64,000 nucleotides of DNA from Schaedlerella arabinosiphila (GCF_003885045.1 NZ_RHJS01000002.1:4333302-4397301), one strand, 5' to 3'. Shown: positions 1 to 8,910, counted from the first letter of the stretch. Program-made: numbers and translations. The notes: generated from the sequence alone by a model not told the origin.

Positions 1-55
1 TAGTGCAGCCCTCTATGATTTCATAGCCCTGATTGGAGCGTGTTTCACCGTCCAT
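1..55 (-). CDS. Partial ICE-arm protein, 5' end only
   Basis: Only the first 18 codons are in the window; the reading frame runs off the left edge. The start is an ATG whose complement is at 53-55, preceded by a strong AGGAGG site 7 bases upstream. The visible N-terminus reads MDGETRSNQGYEIIEGCT. It lies in the same direction as the conjugative-element genes that follow on its upstream side, so it is probably another gene of that element. The family cannot be told from so short a piece. Confidence 0.5.
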   Translation of the reverse strand, partial: MDGETRSNQGYEIIEGCT

Positions 56-90
56 AGGCGTTCCTCCTCTCTTTAAATTTTTTATTCACT

Positions 91-396
91 TCAAGATTCT
101 TTCGCATATCTACGGTATGCCTTTTCCCCTTTGGCTCTGATTTTCTGCATCCGCACGCTCCCTAAAAGCTCTGGGTATTTCTCCTGCAACTTGCGGCGTG
201 TCCTGCCCACGCTCTCAAAGCTCGGCAAGCCAAGCCCCTTATGGTTCAAAAGTATCTGGGCAAGCGGCATAGCTCCCGCATCTTTCAGATACAGGTTGCA
301 GAGGGCAAGGTACAGCACCATGTCGTCATTTCTGGCGTCCTCATTCTCTTGCAGGACAGACTTCACTTTCCCCTCTATGGTTTTCAGATTTTCCAT
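91..396 (-). CDS. Conserved hypothetical protein of the conjugative element
   Basis: A 101-residue, mostly helical, charged protein with no signal peptide or membrane segment. I chose the ATG at 396 (MENLKTIEGKV...) because a GGAGG lies 5 bases upstream; the longer frame to 444 has no such site. The middle (NDDMVLYLALCNLYLKDAG) and the basic C-terminus (KIRAKGEKAYRRYAKES) look like a small DNA-binding or accessory protein; proteins of this kind are common in Tn1549-like elements of Clostridia, which is recollection and not a search. It follows the SpaA-type adhesin gene and the 27-residue membrane peptide in the same direction. Function unknown. Confidence 0.7.
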   Translation of the reverse strand: MENLKTIEGKVKSVLQENEDARNDDMVLYLALCNLYLKDAGAMPLAQILLNHKGLGLPSFESVGRTRRKLQEKYPELLGSVRMQKIRAKGEKAYRRYAKES

Positions 397-470
397 ATCT
401 ACCTCCATACATGGAAAGAGGGCGGTCATTGAAAACCGCCCCAATCCACATCAGTAAAATATTTCTCAAA

Positions 471-554
471 CTATTTCCTGCGGAGATGCAGCCACGCAGC
501 CGCACCGCCGATAAACGCCACAAGCACAATGGCGATGATGGTTTTTCCCCTCAT
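471..554 (-). CDS. 27-residue single-pass membrane peptide
   Basis: A very short frame: ATG at 554, stop at 471-473. It encodes a basic start (MRGKT), one hydrophobic stretch (IIAIVLVAFIGGAAAWL) and a basic tail (HLRRK), which fits a single-pass membrane peptide. GGAGG about 10 bases before the ATG overlaps the last codons of the upstream adhesin gene, so translation could be coupled to it. The coding potential rests on the ribosome site, the hydrophobic profile and the tight fit between neighbours; no function is proposed. Confidence 0.5.
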   Translation of the reverse strand: MRGKTIIAIVLVAFIGGAAAWLHLRRK

Positions 555-559
555 CCTGC

Positions 560-3500
560 TTAGTCCTCCTTTTTCTTTCTTCCGCACTGGTAGCCTGCAA
601 ACCCGAAGATTCCCGCACCGACTGTAAATGCCGCCGCAAGGCTTACCCAAAAACCGAGGCTGAAGTCGTCGCCCGTTTTCGGGGTGTCACGCAGCTCGTT
701 GTGCATGGTTACGGTTGCCGTTTCGTCCGTCTTGACGGTCACTTTCTGGTCGGCGGGCAGGATATAGCCAGAAGATGCCTTGTCGCTGACCTCAGACACG
801 GTGTACTCGCCGATACGCAAGCCGTCAATGACGATTTCTCCGTTCTTGTCGGTAGTAAAGGTCTGGTCGTAATCTTTGCCGATGACACGGAAAGAGAAGC
901 CCTCCACCTTACCGTCAGAGGATGTCTTGACGATTTTGAGTGAGCCTTTCTGTGCTTCATTTAAGAAGCCCTTGCCCGCTTCATTCTCCACGTTGTAGGT
1001 CTTGCCGTTTTCCTCAATGGATACGGGATAGACGTTTTCATCAAGCACGAAGCCTGTCGGGGCGGTTTTCTCACGGACAAGGTACTTGCCGTATCTGAAG
1101 TCGTTCATCTGGTACACGCCTTTCTCCACCTCGCCCATCTCGCCGAGCAGCTCGTCCTTTTTGTCCAGTTTTCCATCTTCGTTTGTATCCGAGTAAATTT
1201 CAAATACCGCACCCGTGAGCTTGTTATCGGGATAGTCTTTATCTACCTTAGTCAGAGCGATATTTCCCGTAATAAAGTAATTGACAAGCTCTACTTCAAC
1301 AACCTCGTCAACTTCACTGATTGTCACGTTGATTTCTTCCTCGGAGAGTACATATCCTTTCGGGCTTTCGATTTCACGGATAACCCATGTGCCATACGGT
1401 ACTTTTTCAAAAGAAAAACTGCCGTCATCTTCGGATGTGGCAGTCGCAATCGCAGTTTCCTTTGTATATTCAGTTGTGCCTGTCTTAAAGATGCCGATAA
1501 CAGCACCGCCTAAATCCTCGCCGTCCTCATTGGATTTCTTACCGCTGACCGAGCCGTAAATCAGTTCGTTTTCAATGGCTTCGCCCTCGTTTGCCGTGAT
1601 GTTCACGACGGCTGTTTCCTGCCCTGCGTACTCGAAGTCAACAGGGTATTTCTCGTCGCTGACAAGGTAGGCGGCATTTGTGCTGATTTCCTGCACATAG
1701 TAGCTGCCCATCGGCAGGTCGCTGATTGCCTTTCCGTGACCGTTCTCATCAAGGAAAATAACTTCAATCAGTCCATCCGCAGGGATAGAAGAACCATCGG
1801 CGGCGGTCAGTTCCTCGGCGGCATACAGACCAAACGTAACGTCTTTGATTTCTCCGTTATTGCCTACGCCGTATGCTTCGTCAACCTCAAGGCTCTTGAT
1901 TACGTCGATTTCCACACGCTGACGCTCGTTGTAAAAATCCATGCCTGCTTCCGTCACTTCGATTTCCTGTCCCGCATATACAAGCTCCACGGCGTGGACT
2001 TCCTCGCTTAATACCATGCCATACGGGGCGGTCACTTCCTTAACCTCATATCTTCCCAGATACAGTTCTTTTGATTCTGCCGTGCCGTCCTCTCCTGTGG
2101 TAAGCGTGTCTACAACCTCGCCTTTCTCGGCTCTGACCGTCCCATCCGTTGTGATAATGTCCTCGGCTGCTGTAATCTCATAAAACGCACCCTCAAGGCT
2201 GTCTACTGCAAAAATCGGCTGATACAGCCCCTTGTTTCCTGATACCCTGCTGAATACTTCGCCAGACTTTTCTACCGTGATTTTCCCTTTCTGTGCCACG
2301 TTGGAGCGTTCCACCTTGACAATCGTGATGCCGCTTTCATCCTCGGAGTTTTCCTGCTCCACGTCAAAATAAACTGGCTCGGAATCCAGCACATAACCAT
2401 ACGGAGCCTGCACCTCAACCAGAGAGTATCCCTTGCCATATTCCAGAGTCTGCGGCGTGATAAGCTCACCGTCTGCCGTGGTGTAGAACGTGTCAATCTT
2501 TGTCACTTCTGGATAAGTGAACGTCATCGTCACAAGCTCGCCGTTCGGGTCGTAAATCTGGAAGCCTGCACCTGCATACGGGATAGCCTTGCCTGTTTCT
2601 ATATCCTTTTTCACAATCTTGATATAGCTCTCAAAATTGGCATTGTTGATAAGGTAGCGGTAGGTCTGGCTGTCTTTGCAGATGAACACGTCAAAATCTT
2701 TCATCAGCTCACGCCCGTCCCATCCCGAAGTCTGGTGAACCGTATAGATGCCGTATGGCATATCCTTCGTCTGGGCAAAGCCGTTCTCATCACAAATGAG
2801 CGTGTCACGTTCCGTTTCTTCTGCCGCATCAAAGCTGCCTGCGGATTTCAAGAACACTTCAAAAACAGCCCCCTCCTCTGGCGTTTCAATCTGGGTTTCT
2901 CCGTTGTCGGTGTGCTTGATGATGGCGATATTGCCTTTGATGACCTGCTCGTTTACATCATTCTTGGCAGAATTATATTCCACGGTGTAAAGCTGCGGCT
3001 CTGCCCCTACATGGTGTATGGTCGTGTCCAGAAGATAACCCTCGGACGGGGCAATCTCACGGATGCTCCAGTCATCGCCGCATACATAATATTTTGTTGT
3101 GAACTGCCCGTTTTCATCGGTGGTGTAAGTGTCAACCAGTTCCTCGCCCTTATAGATGCCGTAAACCGCACCTGCAAGGGAAGCATCGCCCTGCGGCTTC
3201 TTTCCTGTTTCCACGTCGGTCTTTAATACCGTGACATTGAACTTCTTTAAAATGTTGTGGAAGCTGCGGTTTGCGACCTTTTTCCACTCAATCGGGGCGG
3301 TCTGGGATGCAGGGACGACATAGCGGACTGCCGTGTCCACTTCCTCAAGGGTATAAGGCGTGCTGCCGCTGATAAGGACGTTCTCAAACTTTGCCAATCC
3401 ATTCTTATCGGTTATGGCATATTCATCAACTGCCAATCCGCTTAAAGAAGTGCCGTAAAGGTGGAACTTCACGCCCTCCACAAGATTATCCTCGGATATT

Positions 3501-4708
3501 TTCACAACTTCCAGACTGCCACGCTTCAAGGTATTGCTGAATGTGACTGTCGATGTTTTTCCTCCGATAATCGTCACGGTCTGGGTTTTCTGTGGCTCAT
3601 AGCGGTCAATGGACTGCTCCGTGACAGTATAAGTGCCAGGGAATAAGCCCTCCACCGTGATGTTTCCGTCTTTATCTGTTTTTACGGTCTTGTTGAAACC
3701 GTCGCCTTTGATGGTAAAGGAAATCCCCGAAACAACGCCGTCCTCGGAAGTCTTTTTCAGTGCGACCGTGCCTGTCGGCGTTTCCACGTTGATATACGCC
3801 GTCATGGTATCCATGTTTTCCACACCCGTAATGACGTCCTGCAAGTTGGGGTCGCCGTAGGCAATCATCATCGCACCGCTGCTGACCGTCGGCGTGTTGT
3901 TCCTCGTTGCTGTAATCCTTGCCTTGCCGTCAACCGCCTTTGATGATGTGACAGTCAGCTTGTTCCCAGACTTGGACACTTTCACGTTGCTGTCGGAACT
4001 GGTAAAGGAATACTCGGATAACACGCCGTTGCTGTCGGTCAGCGTAAGGCTGTATTTGCCGTCCTTATAGGCAAGCTCCTTTGTAATGTCTTTCTTCCCT
4101 GCCGACATGAAGCTCGGAATTGTGCTGTGCCTTGTCATCAGCGACACAATCTGGTCGTAATCCGCCACCGCCCCGCTGTTGGCATAGTTTGAGCCAAAGT
4201 GCAGGCTGTAAACGGTCGTGCTTGTCTGGCTGTACGGGCTTGTGGAATTGCGGCATCCCGTGACGAACTCCCACACAAGGGTCTGGGTGGCAAGCCACTT
4301 CTCGTCATCGCTCCCAGACAGATTCCCGCTGTTCCCCTGATACCCATAGAGCAGGGCAAGCCCCACCGCCTTCCTCTGTTCTGCGGAGAGGGCGTTCCAA
4401 GCGTTGGAAGAAGCCTTTGCCAATGTGTTCCCCGTTTTCAGCGGCACGCCTGGCTGAAGGCAGAACGCCGTTTCCCCGTCCACATACATACGGTATTTGT
4501 ATTCGCCTGTCCCTCCTGCGGTGTGACCGCCGATATTGGCACTGGAATTATACCTCATGGCGTTCCCTGCACCGTCGTAGGTGTGGGTAAAGCTAATCGT
4601 TCCGATGTCACCTGCTGCAAACGCTGTCGTGGCAGGGACGGCGGACAATGCCGTGACCGCAGCAAGGGCAAACGCCGCAGCCCTTTGAAATAATTTACGA
4701 ATCTTCAT
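560..4708 (-). CDS. SpaA/Cna-B multidomain cell-wall-anchored adhesin with thioester domain
   Basis: A 1382-residue surface protein. Residues 1-31 form a signal peptide (KIRKLFQRAAAFALAAVTAL...). Residues about 35-160 resemble a TQXA-type thioester domain: a Cys in AFCLQPG and a Gln in LATQTLVWEF are the likely pair. Then follow roughly ten Cna-B/SpaA-like beta-sandwich repeats, each ending in a phrase like GTYTVTEQ, GKYLVREK or GSYYVQEIS. The C-terminus has a sortase signal DTPKTGDD (LPXTG variant), a hydrophobic segment and the tail RKKKED. Proteins of this kind bind host or partner-cell surfaces and are frequent cargo of conjugative elements of gut Clostridia, where aid in cell contact is inferred. 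The start has AGGAGG upstream. A hairpin separates it from parB. Confidence 0.9.
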   Translation of the reverse strand: MKIRKLFQRAAAFALAAVTALSAVPATTAFAAGDIGTISFTHTYDGAGNAMRYNSSANIGGHTAGGTGEYKYRMYVDGETAFCLQPGVPLKTGNTLAKASSNAWNALSAEQRKAVGLALLYGYQGNSGNLSGSDDEKWLATQTLVWEFVTGCRNSTSPYSQTSTTVYSLHFGSNYANSGAVADYDQIVSLMTRHSTIPSFMSAGKKDITKELAYKDGKYSLTLTDSNGVLSEYSFTSSDSNVKVSKSGNKLTVTSSKAVDGKARITATRNNTPTVSSGAMMIAYGDPNLQDVITGVENMDTMTAYINVETPTGTVALKKTSEDGVVSGISFTIKGDGFNKTVKTDKDGNITVEGLFPGTYTVTEQSIDRYEPQKTQTVTIIGGKTSTVTFSNTLKRGSLEVVKISEDNLVEGVKFHLYGTSLSGLAVDEYAITDKNGLAKFENVLISGSTPYTLEEVDTAVRYVVPASQTAPIEWKKVANRSFHNILKKFNVTVLKTDVETGKKPQGDASLAGAVYGIYKGEELVDTYTTDENGQFTTKYYVCGDDWSIREIAPSEGYLLDTTIHHVGAEPQLYTVEYNSAKNDVNEQVIKGNIAIIKHTDNGETQIETPEEGAVFEVFLKSAGSFDAAEETERDTLICDENGFAQTKDMPYGIYTVHQTSGWDGRELMKDFDVFICKDSQTYRYLINNANFESYIKIVKKDIETGKAIPYAGAGFQIYDPNGELVTMTFTYPEVTKIDTFYTTADGELITPQTLEYGKGYSLVEVQAPYGYVLDSEPVYFDVEQENSEDESGITIVKVERSNVAQKGKITVEKSGEVFSRVSGNKGLYQPIFAVDSLEGAFYEITAAEDIITTDGTVRAEKGEVVDTLTTGEDGTAESKELYLGRYEVKEVTAPYGMVLSEEVHAVELVYAGQEIEVTEAGMDFYNERQRVEIDVIKSLEVDEAYGVGNNGEIKDVTFGLYAAEELTAADGSSIPADGLIEVIFLDENGHGKAISDLPMGSYYVQEISTNAAYLVSDEKYPVDFEYAGQETAVVNITANEGEAIENELIYGSVSGKKSNEDGEDLGGAVIGIFKTGTTEYTKETAIATATSEDDGSFSFEKVPYGTWVIREIESPKGYVLSEEEINVTISEVDEVVEVELVNYFITGNIALTKVDKDYPDNKLTGAVFEIYSDTNEDGKLDKKDELLGEMGEVEKGVYQMNDFRYGKYLVREKTAPTGFVLDENVYPVSIEENGKTYNVENEAGKGFLNEAQKGSLKIVKTSSDGKVEGFSFRVIGKDYDQTFTTDKNGEIVIDGLRIGEYTVSEVSDKASSGYILPADQKVTVKTDETATVTMHNELRDTPKTGDDFSLGFWVSLAAAFTVGAGIFGFAGYQCGRKKKED

Positions 4709-4766
4709 CGTTACCTCCTGTTCGTTCTCGTGTTGATAGTTGCTGACTGATTTTCTAACAGAAAAA

Positions 4767-4786
4767 GCTGCCCATCTGGACAGCCT
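4767..4786 (-). terminator. Terminator between parB and the adhesin gene
   Basis: Read on the minus strand, a GC stem (GGCTGTCC / GGGCAGC with a 3-4 base loop) is followed by a run of five T. It lies about 120 bases after the parB stop and about 60 bases before the adhesin start, so it would end the parA-parB transcript and leave the adhesin to its own promoter. Confidence 0.65.
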
Positions 4787-4903
4787 TTAATATTTCTTTT
4801 CTCGGATAGTTACTGGCAGTATCTAGGGGGTGAGGTGTGGAGAGGGGGAAAGAGAAAAAAATTTTTTGTGTCCCAAAGGGCAGACTTCTCCCCAAGTGTA
4901 CGA

Positions 4904-5842
4904 TTATCTTTCCTGCCCCCGCTGCCTTTGCAGGTGGCGGTTATAAAACTCCAACGCCTTTACGACAAAATCCGTTTCCTGCCCTCTGGGGATGGATTTT
5001 GGTATGAGCTTGGTTATCCGCTCGTCCTTAAAGGCAGGCTTCTCTTTCTGGTTTGGCTTATCCTCCTGCATGATGGACTGGATAACCTCGTCCGTGAGTT
5101 TTCCCTCCTGCATAAACTTTTTCATTTTGATAGCCTGTGCAAGTGAGGGTGTGGCATCGTTGTAGCCCATCGCTTCTAAAAGCGTGTACTGCTGTTCCTC
5201 GGAAAGATAAGAGATTTCCACCGCAGGGCGGAAAGCAATCTGGCGTTCATCTACCATTTGCAGGATTTCGGGTACAAGCTCAGTCAAACGAATATACCTC
5301 TGGATTTGATTACGACTTTCCCCAACCTTTTCAGCAAGTTCCGCATCACTCCGTAAATGTGTCCCCAATGGGGACGAATTATCTTTCGGGGGTCTGCCCG
5401 CCTGTCTTTTCATAGCTTCAAGCCGCATCTTATACGCAAAGGCTTTCTCACTTGGCAAGATAACAGAGCGTTGGAGATTGCTCTCAACCATGACAATAAT
5501 CGCTTCATCATGGGTCAGCTCCTTAACCTCGCATTTTAGTGTTTCAAGCCCTGCAAGTTCACAAGCCTTTTTCCGCCTGTGACCGCTGATAAGCTCGTAC
5601 CGTCCGTCCTCTTTTTGCCGAACTGTCGCAGGGGTCATTACGCCGCTCCGACTGACACTTTCCACAAGCTGTTCCATATCCTCATTCATCAAAACCTTGA
5701 ATGGGTGGTCTGGGAACTCATCAATTTCGGAAATGGGTATCTCCCTTATCTTGCTTAGATTCGCTTCTGCTCGGCTCTCGTCTGTTTCAAAGAGGTCATC
5801 GTATGCGGTCAGCTCGATTTCTGTTCTTTTGTTTCTCGCCAA
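4904..5842 (-). CDS. parB: ParB-family partition/nucleoid-occlusion-like protein
   Basis: A 312-residue ParB/RepB/Spo0J-type protein. The ParB N-terminal domain is seen at about residues 30-125: the GHRR-type box appears as LISGHRRKKACELAG, and a PFKVL motif lies near residue 47. A helix-turn-helix follows (DAELAEKVGESRNQIQRYIRLTEL, about 165-190). It would bind a centromere-like site and act with the ParA encoded just upstream to keep the excised element stable. The start is TTG at 5842, with AGGAGG 9 bases upstream, inside the 3' end of parA; the 47-base overlap implies translational coupling. The parS site was not identified. Confidence 0.85.
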   Translation of the reverse strand: MARNKRTEIELTAYDDLFETDESRAEANLSKIREIPISEIDEFPDHPFKVLMNEDMEQLVESVSRSGVMTPATVRQKEDGRYELISGHRRKKACELAGLETLKCEVKELTHDEAIIVMVESNLQRSVILPSEKAFAYKMRLEAMKRQAGRPPKDNSSPLGTHLRSDAELAEKVGESRNQIQRYIRLTELVPEILQMVDERQIAFRPAVEISYLSEEQQYTLLEAMGYNDATPSLAQAIKMKKFMQEGKLTDEVIQSIMQEDKPNQKEKPAFKDERITKLIPKSIPRGQETDFVVKALEFYNRHLQRQRGQER

Positions 5843-6623
5843 TCTCTGCTACCTCCTTTCCGAATTGCTCATAAGCAGCGGCTACCTTGCCGCCTTTGTC
5901 GTAGGCAAAAATGCTTTTTCCCTCTGCGGTGGCTTCTACTGCACGGATGGAATGGGGTATCTGGGTATCAAACACCTTGATTCTCTGCCCATATGCACTT
6001 TTCACCGTAGCGGTGATTTCTTTTGAAATATTTGTGCGTGGCATTACCATTGTCATTAAGATACCGTCAATCCGCAGATGGGGATTGATTTGCCGCTTGA
6101 CTTTAGACACGGAGCGAAGCAACAGCTCTAAGCCCTTTGCAGAAAGATAATGGGGCTGCGTCGGGATAACCACGCTGTCAGCCGCCGCAAGAGCATTGAT
6201 TGTCAGCATACCCAAGCTCGGCATACAGTCAATAAGGACAGTATCGTAATTCTTTTTTACATCATTGATGCAGGTTTTCAGCACACTTTCACGGCTTATG
6301 GCATTGATGAGCCTTACTTCCAGTCCCGACAGTTCAATGTTGGACGGGAGCAGGTCAACGCCCTCATCATGGTGCAGGATGCTTTTGGAAACATCGACGG
6401 GTTTATCGTCAATAATGTCCTGCATGATAGTGGAGAGCGTATCGGGCAAGTCGTCTGGTCGGCTGTAACCGAGCGACATGGTTAAATTTGCCTGTGCATC
6501 GGCATCAATGAGCAGGACTTTCTTACCCTGCTGTGCCAGAGTTACGCCCAGATTGACCGCCGTAGTGGTCTTGCCGACACCGCCTTTCTGGTTTGTCAGA
6601 GCGATTACTTTGCAATTTGACAT
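5796..6623 (-). CDS. parA: ParA-family ATPase
   Basis: A 275-residue P-loop ATPase of the ParA/Soj family. The deviant Walker A is NQKGGVGKTTTAVNLG near residue 10, and a Walker B-like strand is TVLIDCMPSLG around residue 120. I chose the ATG at 6623 (MSNCKVIALTNQKGG) because AAGGAGG lies 9 bases upstream; the frame continues open to 6665 without a ribosome site. It partitions the element together with ParB. Its leader contains an inverted repeat (6651-6673) that could be an autoregulatory or parS-like site, and a terminator upstream isolates it from the small genes at the element end. Confidence 0.92.
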   Translation of the reverse strand: MSNCKVIALTNQKGGVGKTTTAVNLGVTLAQQGKKVLLIDADAQANLTMSLGYSRPDDLPDTLSTIMQDIIDDKPVDVSKSILHHDEGVDLLPSNIELSGLEVRLINAISRESVLKTCINDVKKNYDTVLIDCMPSLGMLTINALAAADSVVIPTQPHYLSAKGLELLLRSVSKVKRQINPHLRIDGILMTMVMPRTNISKEITATVKSAYGQRIKVFDTQIPHSIRAVEATAEGKSIFAYDKGGKVAAAYEQFGKEVAEIGEKQKNRNRADRIR

Positions 6624-6650
6624 AGGGTGCGTCCTCCTTTCGCATAGATT

Positions 6651-6673
6651 TAGCCACTTTGTCAAGGTGGCTA
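6651..6673. promoter_or_regulatory. Inverted repeat in the parA leader
   Basis: TAGCCAC and GTGGCTA form 7-base arms around a 9-base centre, 27 bases upstream of the parA start. An 11-base sequence TTTACATAGCC occurs twice nearby on the minus strand, once within this repeat and once before the terminator at 6700-6739. Position suggests an operator for ParA/ParB or a partition site; this is inference. Confidence 0.4.
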
Positions 6674-6699
6674 TGTAAAGGATTCATGGCAATAAAAAA

Positions 6700-6739
6700 A
6701 GCCGACTGGCTGTTTTGTTTAAAACTACACCAATCGGCT
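6700..6739 (-). terminator. Terminator after the small ICE genes
   Basis: On the minus strand AGCCGATTGG pairs with CCAGTCGGCT (one mismatch) and is followed by seven T. It lies 33 bases after the stop of the 6772-7107 gene, and would end transcription of the two small genes before parA. Confidence 0.8.
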
Positions 6740-6771
6740 ATGTAAAAATTTATTCTGTTTTTTTATCCGTC

Positions 6772-7107
6772 TTATCTGCTCTTTCGTGATAAGGCTTCTT
6801 TTATTCTCTCTGTATCCCATTTCTCTGGGAATAATACCGCCATAATATGAAACGCATCCATCAGCCCTGCAATATACGCATGAGTGCCATATTCAAAATC
6901 CTGCTTATCCCTGCAATCTAAAAGATGTTGGCAAACCGCCCTCTGCTTCTCCGTCAAATCAAGCTGATGAAAAGCATCCTCTGCACTTCCCTCGCTATTA
7001 CTATCTTTTTGATAACTTGCATCGGCTTGTAACAGTTTCAATACAGATTCGTCTTTCAATTTCTCTACTGCTATCTTCACCAGTTCTTTAAATTCCTTAT
7101 CGCACAT
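6772..7107 (-). CDS. Hypothetical protein of the conjugative element
   Basis: A 111-residue acidic, helical protein with no signal peptide or membrane segment (starts MCDKEFKELVKIAVEKL). The start is the ATG at 7107, just after a GGGGAAG stretch; it overlaps the end of the upstream 65-residue gene, which implies coupling. The C-terminal half (GTHAYIAGLMDAFHIMAVLF) may be a small dimerisation or HTH-like fold. Position next to the rlmD attachment fragment and parA fits an element-end accessory gene. I do not recognise the family. Confidence 0.65.
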   Translation of the reverse strand: MCDKEFKELVKIAVEKLKDESVLKLLQADASYQKDSNSEGSAEDAFHQLDLTEKQRAVCQHLLDCRDKQDFEYGTHAYIAGLMDAFHIMAVLFPEKWDTERIKEALSRKSR

Positions 7108-7294
7108 CACTTCCCCCTGCCAGTTCTACTCTTAATTTTTTTATAGGTGCATGGACAACCTTAAAAATAAGTTCGTCAACACAGTCTGTATATCTGCCTT
7201 GCTGAATGAGTTGATTTTTCAATTCCACAAGGCTATGTAATAAAATACTCCGTTCTTGGCTATCCACATATAAATGATTTTTCTTTTCTCTCAT
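7097..7294 (-). CDS. Small hypothetical protein at the element end
   Basis: A 65-residue protein, MREKKNHLYVDSQERSILL..., read from the ATG at 7294 with AAGGA about 11 bases upstream. The longer frame to 7348 lacks a ribosome site. It ends inside the start of the next gene. Its leader and first codons (7272-7312) recur, with a 6-base gap, next to the intact rlmD at 17701-17735, which marks this gene as the end-most gene of the element family. Function unknown. Confidence 0.6.
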   Translation of the reverse strand: MREKKNHLYVDSQERSILLHSLVELKNQLIQQGRYTDCVDELIFKVVHAPIKKLRVELAGGSDVR

Positions 7295-7312
7295 AAATGC
7301 CACCGTCCTTTT
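7272..7312. repeat. Element-end sequence shared with 17701-17735
   Basis: On the minus strand AAAAGGACGGTGGC is identical in both places. TTTAT and AAAAGAAAAAT(C/T)ATTT then align after a 6-base gap. Here it forms the ribosome-site region and first codons of the 7294 gene; at 17701-17735 it is a remnant without the ATG. Confidence 0.7.
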
Positions 7313-7407
7313 TGCTTTAATTATATAAACAAATGGCAGAATGTTCAAAGATGCAAATGGGCGAAAAAAATAAGCGTACCACTATTTCTAATGATACGCT
7401 CACAGCT

Positions 7408-7758
7408 TTAGATAACTTCAAAATGTTTCAAGGCATCCTTTATTGCTTCCGCTTTCTCCGCTGTCGGATGTTTCCTCGGCTGTTTCAATTCCTCTACCGC
7501 ATTAGGGGCATCATACATTGGCAATCCTAACTCCCTTTTTACCTCTGCGATATATGCGGTATGTACTTTGAAGCCATACTTCGCTTCTATGTACTCCTTA
7601 ATCATCTTATATGTAACCCGCTCTTTTGGCTTATACGCTTCGGCTCTCTTTGCGATATTATCAAGCAGCACTTTGCCCTCACCCTCGCCAAACTCCACTT
7701 TTACGTTGATTACGCTGTCGGGTTTTTTGTGGGAAAGCATTACAACCGTCTCAACATG
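7408..7758 (-). pseudogene. Orphan rlmD 3'-end fragment, copy 1 (attachment scar)
   Basis: The frame encodes HVETVVMLSHKKPDSVI... up to ...DALKHFEVI and stops. This equals the last part of an RlmD methyltransferase plus a roughly 95-residue C-terminal extension; the catalytic domain is absent. There is no ribosome site before the internal ATG at 7740. It is about 94% identical by eye to copy 2 (12222-12596), and the identity ends at CATGTTGAG (7758). The 3' end of rlmD (rumA) is a known integration hotspot for conjugative elements, which often bring a replacement 3' end. I read this as the displaced end left by an insertion. Confidence 0.8.
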
Positions 7759-7868
7759 AGTATCAAATTAGAACATATCCCCACGAAATCACGGAAATAT
7801 GAGAAATTTTTTTACAATACTAAGACCGTTCGTGCAACCCTTTTCCCACAAAATATAAGCTCCATCAA

Positions 7869-7895
7869 TTTTGCACCACCCTGATGCAAAATTTC
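7869..7895. repeat. 27-bp repeat, copy at the 3' end of the DUF1016 gene
   Basis: Identical to 8599-8625. It is itself an imperfect palindrome (TTTTGCA / TGCAAAA arms around a 9-10 base centre), and here it overlaps the stop codon of the DUF1016 gene. Confidence 0.85.
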
Positions 7896-8910
7896 AATTA
7901 ATCCTTTTTTCAATATCTTCAATCGATGGCAACTTGTCCTGTAATTCCTCTGAAACATGATTGGAAAGTTTGTATTCACTTACTCCCATTGGTTTGTTTA
8001 CATCTTTCAAAGCATATTCCGCTACCATTTTATCTTTACCTTTACATAATAACAATCCAATCGTAGGATTATCATTCGGAGATTTCAATTCTCCATCGAC
8101 TGCTGATAAATAAAAAGATAACTTTCCAGCAAACTCCGGCTCAAATTCCACTGTTTTTAACTCTACCACAAAATAACAATGCAATTTCACATTATAAAAT
8201 AATAAGTCGATGAAAAACTCTCTTTTTCCTACTTGAATCGGATACTGCCGTCCCATAAAAGCAAAGCCTGACCCAAATTCCAACAGTAACTTCGTTATTT
8301 GTTGGACAAGGGCATCTTCTAACTCAATCTCCCTAAGTTTTTTCGCGTTCGGTATAAAATCAAAAATATATGGGTCTTTAATAATTTCTTCTGCTTGCTC
8401 ACTGAATGGATTAGCTAACTGTTCCTTAAAATTTGTTGTTTTATCTGCTAATGCCTGTCTGTAATACAAACCGCTTTCTATCTGATGTGAAAGAACTGTA
8501 CTAGACCATCCATTTTCCAGACATTGCTGTGTATACCACATATGTTCCTCTAAATTATCCGTCTTATCTATCAGCAATTTTATTGCACGCCAACTAATTT
8601 TTGCACCACCCTGATGCAAAATTTCTTCAGATGGTATTCGTCGTGCGAACTGCTTCATATAATTAAGATTTCTAACGGAATATCCTTCTCTGCTAGGATA
8701 AGTCATTCTCAAATCTTTTGATAATGTTTCAACAAATTTATTACCCCATTGGCTGTACTGAAGAATTACCTTTCCAATGTTCCAAAACAAAATATTACGT
8801 TCAATATTTGCATTTGTCATCACCCGATACTGTGCTTGCGTAATTCGCTCTTTTATCTTTTCCAAAACACCAATATATTCGTCCATGACTATCTCTGTTC
8901 TCTTCGGCAT
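7894..8910 (-). CDS. DUF1016 (YhcG-type) PD-(D/E)xK nuclease domain protein
   Basis: A 338-residue protein of the DUF1016/YhcG family. The N-terminal helical part has the family pattern (LFWNIGKVILQYSQWGNKFV, residues about 40-60). The C-terminal nuclease fold shows FFIDLLFYN (acidic residue) and CYFVVELKTVEF (E-x-K), around residues 225-250, so the catalytic set appears intact. Start chosen at 8910 (MPKRTEIVMDEY) with GGAGG 8 bases upstream. Such proteins are frequent in defence islands and next to restriction systems; the DNA target is not known. AT-rich, unlike rlmD. A 27-base segment of the gene (ILHQGGAKI) is repeated at its 3' end. Confidence 0.85.
   Translation of the reverse strand: MPKRTEIVMDEYIGVLEKIKERITQAQYRVMTNANIERNILFWNIGKVILQYSQWGNKFVETLSKDLRMTYPSREGYSVRNLNYMKQFARRIPSEEILHQGGAKISWRAIKLLIDKTDNLEEHMWYTQQCLENGWSSTVLSHQIESGLYYRQALADKTTNFKEQLANPFSEQAEEIIKDPYIFDFIPNAKKLREIELEDALVQQITKLLLEFGSGFAFMGRQYPIQVGKREFFIDLLFYNVKLHCYFVVELKTVEFEPEFAGKLSFYLSAVDGELKSPNDNPTIGLLLCKGKDKMVAEYALKDVNKPMGVSEYKLSNHVSEELQDKLPSIEDIEKRIN
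8599..8625. repeat. 27-bp repeat, copy inside the DUF1016 gene
   Basis: Same sequence as 7869-7895, here in frame and encoding the ILHQGGAK segment. The two copies are 730 bases apart. Confidence 0.85.

Noticed and set aside
4835..5146. 103-codon plus-strand frame at the parB end
   Set aside because: Antisense to the well-supported parB gene, without family motifs.
7349..7407. Integrase or excisionase gene at the ICE end
   Set aside because: The stretch is only about 60 bases and holds no coding frame; the recombinase must lie at the other end of the element, outside the window.
7408..7740. Independent small gene (110 residues) starting at the internal ATG
   Set aside because: No ribosome site, and the sequence is colinear with the 3' end of rlmD including residues before the ATG; a displaced gene end is the simpler reading.
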